A program made the position numbers and the translations under genes. The notes beneath the pieces are model-generated. The model saw only the letters and a program-made list of their open reading frames with translations, was not told where the DNA came from and did not search any database. A DNA stretch of 64,000 nucleotides from Ulva prolifera (lineage: Eukaryota; Chlorophyta; Ulvophyceae; Ulvales; Ulvaceae). Location: contig CM041200.1 of assembly GCA_023078555.1 (NCBI GenBank), positions 5,422,936 through 5,486,935 on the forward strand, in the 5' to 3' direction. Below are positions 1 through 12,792 of the stretch, one piece after another (position 1 is the stretch's first letter; each line of letters begins with the position of its first letter).

Positions 1-1688
1 TCGGGAGATGTTGTGGGAGATGCGGGTGCCAGGGCAATGGAGGTGTCGGAGGCCGCTGCGGAGTTTGCCGCGGCGGCAGGGATAGACCCTGCTGTGCCGC
101 CGGCTCTTGAGCAGCAGCTGGTGGGCGGAGGCTGTGCGCGGCCGTGGCGCATCATCGGGCTCGGTGACGTGCTGAATGCGGTGCACTGCAGCGAGGCCGA
201 TGAGCTCTGCATCGAAAAGTGTGTCCCTCCTCTCGACCGTTGCCCTTATTCTGTGGCCTTCTGTCTGGTGTGTTGCTGTTTGAGCAATCATGCACTCAGT
301 AGTGCAATGAGAAGCCTGCTGTCTGGCCTGGTAAGTGCTAGTGTGGCCACGGTAGAGCAGCTATTCATAGCCATCTACGTCCCAACCGTGCATATATAGT
401 TGGTGCTCGTGTAGAGGGCCACAATGTAGGCCACAATGTATGACACCATGCTGAAGTGCTTGTGTCCGTTCAGGGAGCAGGATAGCGTGCTGGTGCATCG
501 CCTCGCGTCCACACACCTGCCCCCGGTCCCACCGGCCAACCCGGCGGTGTCCCCGCCACAGCCGTCCACATTCACGATGAATCTGTGCCAGCGCACACAG
601 GGCTGCATGAAGGCTGAGAACCACACCGGCTTCTGCTCGGGTCACCGTGGCTTCAAACGCAAGAACACAGGCCCCTATGGCGGCGGCGATGAGTTTGGTC
701 AGCCACGCCGGCGCAAGCCCACGCCTGGCTCAGCCAAGGGGCGTGCAGGACCTGCGGCGGCTCGGGATGCTGCAGTCGCTGCTAGTGGTGGTGCGTCCAT
801 GCCCATGCCTCCTGTGGACATACGCATGTATGCATGCATACATGCGCACACTGGCTGTATGTAGGCACCCAGTGGCATTGGAGAAAGGCACAATATGAAC
901 TGTTCCTTGCATTGCTTGCAGCATGCTCATTTTTTCAAGAAGCATGTGCTTGAGTGGCATTCAGCCTGCATGGCATGCATTTTCATGCATGGATGGATGA
1001 AGTCTGCATGTAGTTCATGGGGATGCAGCAAACTGGCGTTGCAGCAAGCTTGATTCCACATCACATATATAGGAATTCATAATTTGCTCAGCACACAGTG
1101 GGTTGATGTTCCGGGTGCTGCAGATCTAGACTGGGTGCCAGGCAGAGCGCATGGCAGCCAGGCCTCAGATGCGAGTGCCCGCTGGCGCCGCGAAGCTGGC
1201 ATGTCAGCAGAAGCGCTCATGGGAAGGCCCAACGTCCCCAATGGGTCACTTGGCACCTCAGCAACAGACAGGGCTCGACAGCTGCCCGGAAGTGACGGGC
1301 TTCGCAGCATGTCCCATCACAGTGTTCTTGAGCAGGTATTTTGCTGGCTCATTGAACTGAGGTTCTGCGGCTTGTACAACTTGAGTATGCCCATTGTGAC
1401 TCCCAGATCACCTGTTGTGGGAGGTACATGTCGCAGCTTTCGTGTGTGAGTCTTTCCTATGGTCTCTGTGAAATTCAGGCGCATGTCGTTGCCATGCAGG
1501 AGCGGGAACTGCAGCTACAGTTGCAGCAGCAGCAGCAGCAGCTCCATGCAGAGCATCTGCTGCGGCAGCAAATTCAGGAGGCCCAGCAGCAGCCACGGCA
1601 GTCTCAGCAACAGTCTCAGAGGGATATGGACTCGAGCTACCTGACCATGGTTCTTCAGCGGGAGCTGTGGCGGCAGCAGAACAGATGA
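1..1688 (+). CDS. Unrecognised Cys/His- and Gln-rich protein, 3' part
   Basis: The 5' end lies outside the window. A consistent phase-matched model is exons 1-218, 474-794, 1092-1335 and 1500-1688, with GT-AG introns and a TGA stop at 1686-1688 (323 codons plus stop in the window). The second exon holds a compact motif, C-x5-C-x5-H-x3-C-x2-H, in CQRTQGCMKAENHTGFCSGH, followed at once by a basic stretch (RGFKRK). This looks like a small zinc-binding or DNA-contact element. The middle is Ala/Ser-rich, and the last exon is a Gln-rich probable coiled coil (QLQLQQQQQQ) ending in a short helix with a Trp. A basic Cys/His knuckle plus a poly-Gln helix suggests a nuclear regulator, but I do not recognise the family. 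The exon 2 donor at 795 is the weakest splice call. Confidence 0.6.
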
Positions 1689-3031
1689 GGACTGTCGCAG
1701 CAGCTGTCTGCGCAGCCCCTGCCCTTATTCATTGTGCAGGCCGAGTGAGCCGGTGTGAGGGACGACATGTATTTTGGGATTTGTGATGGATCAACGGCAC
1801 CATAGGCTGTGCTAGGCCTCGTCGTTCAGGCGTCAAAGCCGCGCCACAGCTTGATGCTATGCATACAATCCTGATGGTTCATGAAAATGTATGTGAATGT
1901 CAAAAGATAATGTGGGCTTGATGCTGCTGCATCGAATTCTGGTACTCAGGCGCCACTGCCGATGGGCTTTGCTGATTCAGGCGGTCGTCACCCCCGCCTG
2001 CTTCTTCTTTGCAACTTTCAGTCTTTTGTGACACGCCCCGAGTGGAGGCGGTGATGGATTAGAGTCAAGGTCATACACCAGTCACCCAGCTAATAGCAGT
2101 GCACATGTAGACAATACCACATGTGTTTCTCGTCAGGAGGTCCTCCAATCTCTTGAGAAAGCCGCAAGAGATTCCTTGTGTCGCGGCAATTCTGCTGAAT
2201 CATGGTGAGGTTGTAATGACAGCTTTGTCCCTTACCGTCTGAGAATGTGTGGTGGATGCATTGTTTCTTCTTTCAAGGTGAAGGAGGCTTTTCCTTGGTT
2301 TAGGGACGGACATATTTGTAACGCTAGTTCTTCAATACTGCTGCATCGGGTGTTCATCCTCCTGACCCACAGAGATCATTCATGACACATGAGATTTTGA
2401 CATATGGCCTGATTGCTTGATTGACAGCGCCTATGTCCACTTCTTTATAATTTGGGCCTCCACGCCCACAAGTCTTCCACTCAAGGAAGTCTCTCTTCAT
2501 GATCGTTCAGAGCGTGTGTTGGTGGACAAGGCGACCACAATGTATCGCCTGTGGATTTCGATTCATCTCTTCTGCAGAACGTTTCTCTTCAGCATGACAT
2601 ATTGACCTCGTCCCACTTATTCAGTATTTAGCGATACGATTGGTCATTGATGGAGGTTGTGGCTGCATAATTCTGGTCAAAAACTCAAGAAGCATTGTAC
2701 CCACGCAGGTACCACACACCTGGCACAGACAAGCAGCACACCTTTTGGTGGTATCTAGATCTTACATGTGAGGCACACAACACATCATGACTCCATGCAA
2801 TGGACGAGGCGATCAACACTAGCCATTGTGGATGCCGCATTATCAACAGAACTCCAATAACTTGCTTGCGTTGCTCATATTGAGCACTCGAAGTTCACCT
2901 GTCACAGTCTATCTGTTCACTGAATGTGGTACCCTGTTACAGGTGCACCTCACAGACTGACACCAAGTGTACACATGAAACAATCCACAAGTTTGCTGGG
3001 AATCATGCACAAGAAACGCAAGTAGTGTCTT
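1689..3031. other. Convergent intergenic region
   Basis: This lies between the 3' ends of the Cys/His-rich gene (+) and the XPG gene (-). It is richer in AT than the flanking exons. No reading frame in it resembles a protein. The only signals seen are the TGTAA-type motifs expected downstream of algal genes, for example on the + strand near 2211 and 2308 and on the - strand at 2937-2941. Confidence 0.6.
2937..2941 (-). terminator. TGTAA polyadenylation signal of the XPG gene
   Basis: TTACA on the + strand reads TGTAA on the gene strand, 91 bases past the XPG stop codon. TGTAA is the usual chlorophyte poly(A) signal, so position and sequence agree. The assignment is inferred from motif and distance only. 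Confidence 0.5.
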
Positions 3032-6000
3032 TTAGTAGAAAAAGCCTTGCATCACATTGTTCACAACTTCACCTTCGCATGCAGATTCATCGCTCTCTGA
3101 CCATGTTGGTGCTGGTCGCTGTCCTGCCCGACGTCTACGCTTTTTGTGATTGGCCACGTCCGCATCTGCAGCCTGCTCTACTTGAGCTGGTGCCGATCTT
3201 GAAGCAGTCGCCGCACTTTGATCTGCAGAGGCCCGGGCCTGCCTCTGCCTGCCAGGTGAAGCTGCAGCACTTGCCACCAGTGACTCACTCAGCACCATCT
3301 CCTCTGGTACTTCACGGCCCATAGCTGTGGACACAGCCGCCTGCAGCCTCTTGCTCTTGATCTTGGCAAAGCGGTGCGTCATCGTATAGAATGCATCCAA
3401 ACGCAGTTGTGACTGCCGTTTATCATATTCTTGGAGCACAGGCACCAACAGGCTATCTGTGGAATCCTGCACAGTATGCGCCAGAAGGCTTGCTCCAAAA
3501 AATCATCAGATCTTTGGAAGAGTGGCACAGTTGTTAGGTCAGTCTGCACAGAACATTTATGGAAGGCATCACCATCGCGCACCTGACTCCAACCAAACGA
3601 TTTTTGGCAGTAACCGCGAAGAATTTCGAGGTCTGGCTTTAGAAAGGTGAACGCTGTCTTGTTTGTGTCCACAGATGGCTTTGCGTACGCCTCAAGGACC
3701 TTGTGGTCAGGGAAGGTTGCAGGGATCTCCCACGCCTTGCATGCCTGCTGATGTGAAGCTTTGTAGCTGCTTTGCACACTTTCTCCATCCGCCCCCAAAG
3801 CTGCAACAAAGGCTGATAGCAAAGTGAGCAAGAGGTTACTCAACATTAGAAAGATCACAGCAAGGCAACATGTCACAAGGCATCCGGAACACAGGCAAGC
3901 CTGGGACTCGTGCGCACACACCTGGGCCAGCCTTTGTGCGCCCTCTCTTCTCTGTTACATTTTTGAACGCCTCCAAGTTTGGACTATCTAGCCAGTGTCT
4001 GAACACTTTCAATTCCTCGTACGATGGGAAAGCTGCCAGCGTCTCCATCGCGTTCACGACACCAATGCCGGAGATGCCCTCTGTGTAATCTGAGCCCAGC
4101 AGCAGTGCCAGCAGAGCAAGCCTCTCTTTTGTGAGCCCCAGATCCCCTTCCCAATCAGTTCTCAAGTACTGTTCGCAATACTGCTTATCTGCAAGACTGA
4201 ACTACTTGCTGTAATAGCGGATCTGCAGAGCTGATTCGATGCTGTTGCATGCAGCACGCATGCAGTACACAGGCACAGGTAGTCGGTGGGAAACCCCATC
4301 AGTGCAAGAACGAATTACGGCCACGCATGACACCCCTGACGACGCCACACCCAACCAGGCATCACACTCTGGCCGGCACTTTTGACGGCCTCACTCCACT
4401 GCACCAGTTTGAAGAACATGACACATGCCAGCGGCATGCGCAGGCAGGCTGTGACTCACAAAATATGCAGACGGTGTTCGCACGTCAAGCATCTAGCCAA
4501 GCATGTGCACTTCAGGACACAAATCTGACCCCCAGCGCGCAGCGCGCAGCAGCACAGCAGCACATTCGCCATCTGATGGCATTTTCTTACTCCCGTTCTC
4601 CAGACAGAACACATGATGCAGCACTGACCGTCTCCACACCTTTGAAAAAATGGCGGTACACGTGCGACGCGCCAAACAGCAGAGCATCGTTATCGTCGGT
4701 CACGACGCCATCAACCAGGCCCTGCTCCTCAAGCCATGCACACTGAGCTTCTGCCTCTGTCGGGGCGATGATGTATGGTATGCCAAACAGCTGCAGCAGC
4801 TCCTGACACTCCCTGCACGCCATCCCAAGGATCCCATCATGCTGTAACCTGTGACAGGCCACAGGAGATCCAACTACTGTGCTGACCATACCGACCCCAC
4901 ACCCGCCATGGTGTGTCAGCTGAAAGTATGGTGTCCGTGCAGCCAGGACCAGATGTGGCCTCAATCAGCAAGCACCCTCTTGACACATGAGTGCAGCATG
5001 CAGACACTCTCACTGACTCACAGTGCTGGCACAGGCACAGGTCGCTGTGAACAGCATACTTGAACATCATCTCTGTGGGTACATCATCTGTCCCAGACTG
5101 CTTCTTGAATGATCGCTTGGCACCCGTCACCTCGCCCATGACGTCTCGCAGCCGCCTCTCGAGATCTGCAGATCAGCAATCTTCAGCCACGCCAAAACGT
5201 CAAGCATCGACACGACCCAGGCTGTCGAGCGACCACATCCACACACTCACACCATGGCATGCGTGGTCGCGGCCACCGTACAGCCCGTGCATGATCAGGT
5301 CATGTGACAACAAGCAGGCTCGAATGTCTCTAGCCACGCATGCGACCACACACCTTCCCACGGCAAAGCGTAGGACCTACTCGAGGCAGGCCCCAGCCAC
5401 AGCTGCCCTCATGCAAGCTGCGAGCATGCACGTCTCCACAACAAGCTCCAGAATGTGAGAGGCGCTTACCAGTCGCATCATCCTGCGGCAGAAACGCATC
5501 GAGTGTGCCAGCAGCCGCCTTCGCCACAGGGCCGCCGCTGCGCACCCCCCCCGCGGCATTCGCGCCAGCGGCAGCCTCGTCAGCTACGACCACCACAACA
5601 GCCTCCCCATCACCTGCCGCCGCAGCACCCTCCTCGGCCAGCTCCTCTGCAGCAATCGCTGCCGCAACAGCATCATCAGCTAGCCCCTCATCCCCGTCGT
5701 CCAGCGCGTCCTGAGCAGGCGCGTGTTCAAGCATCTCGGCAGCTTCGCCCTGCTCTGCCTGCCCTGACCCGTTCCGGGGTTCTTCCTCCACGGTGTTGCG
5801 GCCCCGAGAGGAGGGCACGGCGGGTGCGGGTTCAGTGCGCCCTCCGGCTATGCTGCCATTCAGCACGCCAGCGGCTGTGCCCTGCAGCGGGGGAGCTGCT
5901 GCGGGAGTCTCCGTATCGGCGGGCCCCAGTGAAGGGGGGCCGCCAAAGGCACCAACGCGGCGAGAGGGGCTGATACGTGCAATGGGGAGAGGGGATGGTG

Positions 6001-9000
6001 CGCAGGGGGCTGCGGTGCCCTCTGCGCCATGAAGGAGCGAGCCTGCACCCTCCGTTCCAGGCCCACCCTGCATCACTCAGGCGTCTGCCGCTGCGGCACG
6101 ACTGGACGGCCGTCACCCATACCATGCGGCCGTGGTGCGATGCAGATGCGCGCCAACGGCCTGGAGGTGCGGTCTCACGATGACTTGCAACATTGCAGGC
6201 GCGATATTGCATGCTGTATGAATCAGGCACGGGAGAAAGTGCAGCCCTGAAGCAGGGCAAAATGACACGCAGATCAAGAATGGCTCACGGTTTTGTGGTG
6301 CAGATCAGGCAGGATGCTCGGGTACATGTCCTGGCACCGCACCGCAGCTGCCTCGGCCGCCGCGGTCCCGCTTGCCTGCCGTGGAGGCCGATGTGGCCCG
6401 CTTCTGCCACCACCTCCTGCAGCAGGGCTGCTGCCCCACTTTGGCATGCTCATCTTCAAACCCGTCCGTGTCGGCTCTCTTGCCACCACACTTGCTGTCA
6501 CCCTGACGGCAGCAGAGTCTGCCCCAGGGCCTCTGATGGGATGCCCTCCCGCTTGCACCACCCCACCGCCCTCACCACCCACAGCAGCAGGCGGGTCTGC
6601 TGTTCCTGCAGCCGCACCACCCCCCGCCTCCTCCCACCTCATCCGCTGCATGCTCTGCGGGGGGTCCGCCGGCACGGCATCCTCCCACTCCATGCCGGCA
6701 TCATCGCTGTGGTCGCTGGCCACTACGGCGCGCGGCCCCCCGTCCCTGCGGTCACCCCTGGCACACCTGGAGGCCATTGCCGGCGGTGCACGACGCGCCA
6801 CAGCATCAAGCGGTCCTTTCGTTGCTGTAGCCGCCCCTGCCACCGCCGCGTTGTGCGACGGCGGCACGGCATGCCTGCCCGCAGCGTGCAGCGCCGCGGC
6901 CTCTGCGTCTGGCTCATGGACGCCGAGGCTGTTCAGAATTCCGTGCTGCAGCTGCCGCTGCTCCTGTAGCGACCCCCCAACGGCCGCGCCCTCCGCGGCC
7001 TCTGCTGCCGCGCTCAGCGCCGCAGCTTCCAGCGGGTCCTGGGCCGGAGACACCTCCGCGGCAGGGGCGGGGCCCGACCAATCACCGAGCTTCCGGCCGA
7101 ACTTGTAGCCGTGCGTGCGGCTCCACATGTCCCGGCGCTGCGGCTGCGCGGAGCCGGAGGCCTCTGTGGCCCCCGGTGCTGCGCTGCTGTCGTAATTGAC
7201 CGGGACGCCCGCGTCTTCCCACTCGAACTCCTCTTCCTCCTCCTCCGCCGCCTCTGTGTCGGTGCCGTCGCCGAGCAGCGCCGCCGCGAGGTCCTCTGCA
7301 GTGACGTGGGAGGACTCGGGAAGCGTGGGCAGCTCCACGGAGCCCGCGCTGCCGTCGGCATGCGGGGCCGAGGTGTCTCGCTCCGACGCTGCAGCCGGGA
7401 TTGGGGCGTCGCCTGCACGCACAGCGGCAACTCGGCAGCAAAGGTCGTCCGGGTGACGACGGGAGTGCGCAGCCGAGATGCTTCGTCTGATCACACGTCA
7501 GCCCGCACTGCATCGCGTTGTGCCTCCCTCGTGAATCGCATGATAGCAGTGGTTGCAGGTCAGAGCAAATTGCAAGGCTTTGGCATTGTGGGGTGTCAGT
7601 CAGGAGATTGGCGGGAGGACGGGTGAGGATGTGGAGGTGGCGGCTGTCGTACCCAGCTGTGGCATGCCTGGGAGGATTCCAGCGAGCGACGCAGGCGGCG
7701 CGAAGGCTTCTGTTCTGTGCTTGCCATATGGAGCCTTCTTTGCAGCGTTCATGACATGTCTGTTCCACTCGGACGGGCCCTTGCCAGCAGAGTGTAGCTG
7801 TACCATCATCGGAGTTGGCTGATCTACAAATCGGGGCTTCTTCTATTCAGGCAGGCCTGCGCCGTGCAGTGACGGACAGTGCAAACGTGAGTGTGTAGCA
7901 GCAGCATGATGAGGTCATGGGAGCATGGTGGCAGCTGGCCATGTGGAAGCTGCATCGGATCATGGAGGCAGTCACCTGAGGCCTACGCCGTACATGTTGC
8001 CACTAAGGCCCGGCAGCAACACACAAGCATCACATGACCGATGAACAATGCGTGTCCTCTGATAAGGTTCCCCTGCAGACAGGGCGTGTGCGAGGGTGCT
8101 GGGCCAGCTACGGTGAGGCTTCCTGCTGATGTAGCATCGCACCTTGTTCATGGTCTTCAAGGACAAAGTGGCCTTTGGCTGCGGAGCTGCGAGCCTTGTT
8201 GGACGAAGCCCTGACAGCCTCCATCTTGCGCCGCAGCTCAGTCTGCTTGATGTAGCTGGTCATTTGCAGTGCTGAGAAGCCCGCAGCATTCTTGGAAGCC
8301 TCCTGAAAGCGAGCGCGGTTGAGCTGCGCCTGCTGCTCCCGATGCTTTGTCAGCACCTCCAGCTGCAGAGATGGCGGCAGTTGGCCAACAGCTGCTGGGT
8401 CAAGCTCACCTGAAACGAGCATGGCACAGTGATCGTTGACACACAAGCAGAGCTTGCGTCGCGTGATACAGCTGCAGGCATAACATACATGCACATGCAC
8501 AGCTCCTGTGGCTGTCGTTGCGCTTGCTTGTTTGATGGACGTGTAATCGGGGAGCTTGACAAGTCTCACATCACTGAGAGCACTGCAGCTTGCACATGGA
8601 AATCCAAATACTCAAACCAGCTCTACTAACCACTACTCTACTAACTACTATGTACTGACAATCAGACTCCAGCCATCAATGAGTAGGCTAGTCTGAAGGT
8701 TTCAACACGTGGCGCTGGTAATTCTGCACAGAGGGTAAAACAGCTGTCATACGAGGTCGGGGCTGCACCGCCAGCGCTGATGACTGCATCCAAGTCGAGC
8801 TCGCCATCACTCTCTTCCTCGGACCTATCCGCTTCGCTACCTGCCTGCAGGTCGACGTCATCCTCAAGTGCCTCTGCAGCCGCTGCAAGCTCTGCAGCCT
8901 CAGCCACGTCTGCTGCCTCTGCAATGTCTGCAGCCTCTGCTGCAGCAGCGGCCTCACCAGCAAGTGCAGCCTCACCAGCACGCTGCAGCATGGCCGCCGA

Positions 9001-10250
9001 AGTCCCTGCACCCGGTGCCATACCGCTCTGCTCTTGGTTGGCCTGCACTTGCATGGACTCTGACGCAGCAGCTCCGCCGTCATCTCCACTGCCTGGTGCA
9101 TCAGCAGCATCGGCTTCAGGTGCAGTGTCTGCATTCTTTTTCGTCCGCTTTCTCGCAGGCTTTGCTGCCTTCCTGGATTTTCTTTCAGCCTGCTTCTGCT
9201 CTGCTGCAGCAGCCTTCAGAGATTTGGTGGCCGCTCGAGCAGACTTCTCCTCCTCCAGCAGATGCGCTTTCAGCTTTTTCAGGAGAAGCTTCTCGGCTGT
9301 TTTCCGTACCTGCACAGGCAGGTACACATCGTGCCCTACTGCGATAAGGGGGTTTTCTGAAAATTTGAAGCTACGCGGAGGCAGACATCCAGACATCTGA
9401 GCAATGTTGAACCGTCAACAGCCTCATGGGAGGACCAAGCAAGTACGGATACCGACAGCACATGAAAGCAGCGCACAGCAGAGCCAGCTGAGTCAATAGC
9501 ATCTTCTGATCACTACAAGGTATGCGGTGAGCAGCAAGCAATACTGTTGATGACCTTACCTTGGCAGCCTGTAGTTCCCGCCGCCTTCGCCGTGCTGCCA
9601 CAGTTAAGCGCTTCAGTGCAGGCGTTGCACCATCAAACACGAAAACAGGACGGATACGATTGAACAGCAGCCTGCAAATCCTCCTGAAGAATCCCATCGT
9701 ATGGCCATGGCGTATGAAGTTACCTTCCTCGTCTCTCATTGTATTCAGAAACTGGAAGATCCAAATGGACGCATCTGCACTCGGTCGCAGTCAACGTTGT
9801 TGACTGTGCAGAGGGGTTGACTGAGCAGAGGGGTTGACTGCGGCCGCCTATGCAAGGGCTATCTTCGGCGTGCCTCCAACCTGCCCATCTTGGCCAGCCA
9901 CACCAGAGCCTTGCAACGGCAGACAGGCTGGTGTAGCACGTAAAACACTTGCAAAGTCACAGTGCATAGTTATTCTCATGGCTATTTCGAAATCATTGAG
10001 CTGTGTCACAACTCACAGCGCAACTGCTGATGCCGAACGCAATGCACAGCCAGAGCTGGAGAGCATGTAGCACGCCAGAGACAAGATATGGTTTCCTGGG
10101 AGATCTTGACAATCATATGCCCAGGCTACGTCAATACGTTTGAGCTTATGGGAGAAATCCACCTATCGCTAGTGTCTTTCCCGCAAGTGCCTGGATGTTC
10201 ACACGCTTCCCAACGGGCTCCAGCAGTGTCCAGAGGCCTGAGACGCCCAT
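3032..10250 (-). CDS. XPG: DNA repair endonuclease XPG/RAD2 (plant UVH3 type)
   Basis: Structure-specific endonuclease that makes the 3' incision in nucleotide excision repair. Eleven exons close in phase: 10250-10163, 9774-9560, 9309-8769, 8409-8143, 7412-6289, 6067-5470, 5165-5060, 4812-4640, 4188-3922, 3800-3583, 3466-3032 (4032 nt, 1343 aa). Exon 1 starts [16 protein letters not shown], the canonical family start. The XPG N domain (residues 1-101) includes DASIWIFQF and FVFDG. The XPG I domain (about 980-1126) includes [20 protein letters not shown] and GSDYTEG, so the acidic metal-binding residues are present. The family spacer helix ([10 protein letters not shown]) sits near residue 285. 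Residues 371-944 are an Ala/Glu/Gly-rich spacer with two EWED motifs ([16 protein letters not shown]) that may bind partners. The C-terminus is Lys/Arg-rich (KKRRRR), a likely nuclear signal. Human XPG is 1186 aa; the extra length is spacer. Confidence 0.96.
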
Positions 10251-11585
10251 TTTGTTCTGTTTTCGGCCGAGCCAAAACAGACAGTGAGAGTCTAGGAGAT
10301 CACAAGTCAGCCGGAGTGCATATATTGCGGACCAGATGCGCGTTGATACCGATTGATATACGTCACGGACAGAGTCCGCAATCCGAAGACGGAGCCACCG
10401 ATGCGGGGCATTTTGTCACCCAAGAGCCTACAGCACGTTCACCAAATTACCCTCCACGGTTCCGCAGATCTATTGTAGGCTCTTCAGCACGTTTTGTCTT
10501 GTACGCCACGCGGGGGCTGTGGCGTGGGCACTGGCAGGCGCTGCAACAGGATCCTGCCTGCTCAGCACCATAGCAAGGTCACGCGTGGCCACGGTGTTGA
10601 CCCCGTTGCGTTGATCTGGTCCTGTTCACAATGCCCCGTAATTGGAAAGCACATTACCCTTTCTTCGTGACACGGTCTCAATCAGTGCTCGCTATGGACA
10701 ATGTGTTGTGGCGGCATGCCGCGCAGTGGTGCATGATTGAGCTGCTGCACCTCCATGGAGAGATCTATTTCATCCATTCCACGCCGTAGCCGTCACATAA
10801 TGCAGGAAAACTTTTAAGTACCACGTCCACGTCACAGTGCCCCGAAGCAGACGTCCTCGCACCCTTCACACGCAAATAACCACACCCCTGCACCGGGTGG
10901 CGGCCGGGCTGCCAGCTTGGGCCTCCGCGGCCGCACGGGGGGCGGGTTTGTTTATTACAAGGATCAAGGTGGCGAGACGGGCAGCATTGCGGAAGAAGCA
11001 AGCAGATCATGTACACACCCAGAAGCCCGGCCAAACGCACCCGCACCCTCCCTTTTGTCACACCCGCGCAACACACACAAAACTCACCACGCTCCCAGCA
11101 AACGACACAGATCCCCAGACCGCTGCACACCCACACCCACACACGCACACCTACACACACCACCCCAAACACAGCGCCTCACGCCTAAATGCATGTCCCC
11201 GCACGACAAAGCCGCGCCCGACACGGCGCCTCCCGAGGCTGCCGGGGGCCACCCCAGCCCCAAACCCCACCCCACTCCTAGATCCACAGCGCACCCTGCC
11301 AGCCTGGCACACAGCCGCGCAGCCCACCCGGCCCGCGCTGCATCGCACCAGGGACGATGCGGTGCCCAAGCCGTCCCCACTTTCCCCGCACATGCCATCG
11401 AAGTCATCCCGCACGCTAATCGGAGCCGGCCGCCCTGGAGCCAGAGGCCATCGGTCAATGGCGTCACGCAGGCGGGCTCCCCGAGGGGCAGCTCACCGCT
11501 CAGGCCAGATGGCCTGTGAGCGGCGAGAGGTCATCGGACGGGACTCTGAGTCCCACTAAAACTGCCTTGCCCGCGTGACGTGCCG
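10251..11585. other. Intergenic DNA, CA-rich low complexity
   Basis: No gene recognised. The first part (10251-10800) is the upstream region of XPG. From about 11030 to 11170 the + strand is dominated by CAC/ACA runs, a degenerate CA-rich low-complexity tract. Long open frames here are side effects of that composition. The CA-rich stretch lies downstream of the LINE-like fragment on its coding strand, so part of it could be that element's 3' tail. Confidence 0.5.
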
Positions 11586-12338
11586 TCAGCGGAGCCGGCG
11601 AGCCACTGCACGACAGAGAGTCATGGAGAGATTGCACAATGCATTCTCAAGGAATCGCCGCCTCGAGGCCGCGCCAGACCCTGCAGCCACATCAGCAAGC
11701 CTGTTGAGGAACGCGAAGGCGGCCGGGCCGCCCCGTCCTTACGTCTCATGCGACAGCGGGACCAGCGTGAATGCGCCCGCGGCGGCCCGGCCGTACTTTT
11801 CGCGTTTGCGCCGCTCGTCGGCCTCTGCCGAGGCACCGTCATGGAGCGCCGCGGCGCTGACATTCGAGGCAGCCAGCGGGTGGGTGACGCACACGTCGCC
11901 GATCACTGGTGCGCCCGGGAAGAACGCTAGGATGTCGCCCCGTTGTGCGGGTCTGCGGGACCGGGGGACAGCCGACGGGGCGGCCCATGCCAGGACCGAC
12001 CGCTGCAGCGCTAGCTACACCGCCTGCGCAGTGTGGGGGGCGGCCGCACCAGCGGGGGCGACGGCGCCGGACACTGCTGTGGCGTCACCAGAGGACGTGA
12101 GGATGGCTGCATACGTGAGGGAGGAGGGTGCCTGGGCGCCTTGGGACAGAGCGGGCGCGTCCGTGGCCTGGTTGGGTGAGAGTTTGGTGGTGAGTGACGG
12201 GTGAGCTGCTGCTGTGCTGTCCGGGACGCTGCGGTCGAGCCAAATGCCGGGGCCCAGGCCACGGGGAAGCCTGCTCATGTGAGGCTCAACCGCTGACGCG
12301 ATCCCGCTGCGTGCCACGATGCGGCGCCATGTCTCCAT
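11586..12338 (-). pseudogene. Decayed LINE-like retrotransposon, C-terminal coding remnant
   Basis: One - strand reading frame runs from about 12338 to a TGA at 11586-11588. It is broken by in-frame TAG (12015-12017) and TAA (11739-11741). Before the first stop it reads METWRRIVARSG and SRLPRGLGPG. After it come RGDILAFFPG and GDVCVTHPL, then an Ala-rich linker and LVPLSHET, and after the second stop AFLNRLADV and ALCNLSMTLCR. This order of motifs recalls the C-terminal region that follows reverse transcriptase in algal LINE-type elements; that is recalled knowledge, not a search result. No reverse transcriptase domain is visible, so the copy is 5' truncated as well as mutated. The true 5' limit may reach about 12420, and no target duplication was identified. 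Confidence 0.55.
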
Positions 12339-12792
12339 GATGAGGTTGTGGCAGGTGACGACGGTACCCCTCAGCGACTAGGAGATTCAGCGAGTGCGTC
12401 GCAGACGCACTGCCGCAGCCACAGGGACACTCGGGGGGTCGTTTTGTGCGTGGGCCCGGGGCGGCGTATGATTGAGGGGTGTTGGTGTATGAGTGAGTGG
12501 GTGAGTGTGGGTGTGTGTGCGAGTACATGCAGGCGCTGGCGTGGATGGGGGGCCAACTTGCTGTGCTTGGAAGCCGTGGTCATGTTCAGCATGGGTCGGC
12601 GTCCGCTGTAATTGGTGGGTGTGGGGTGCATGTGCGTTGCCCTGGAAGTGCTGCCGGCCTTTTCAACTTTGTCCGTTTGACACACACCCGCATTCACGCA
12701 TACAAACACCTGCACACGCGGTGGATGTGGTGTGCCGTGGCTGTACTTTGGTGCTGTGCGGTTCGTACGATTCTACCTGCCCTTCCGACGTT

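Noticed and set aside
6193-7108. Long + strand ORFs antisense to the XPG spacer
   Set aside because: They mirror the GC-rich Ala/Gly/Glu coding strand. The - strand exon joins in phase to XPG.
10837-11559. Long + strand ORFs rich in His, Thr and Pro
   Set aside because: They are produced by CA-rich low-complexity DNA and have no domain or start context.
11575-12204. 209-codon + strand ORF
   Set aside because: It is antisense to the LINE-like remnant, whose - strand reading shows family-like motifs.
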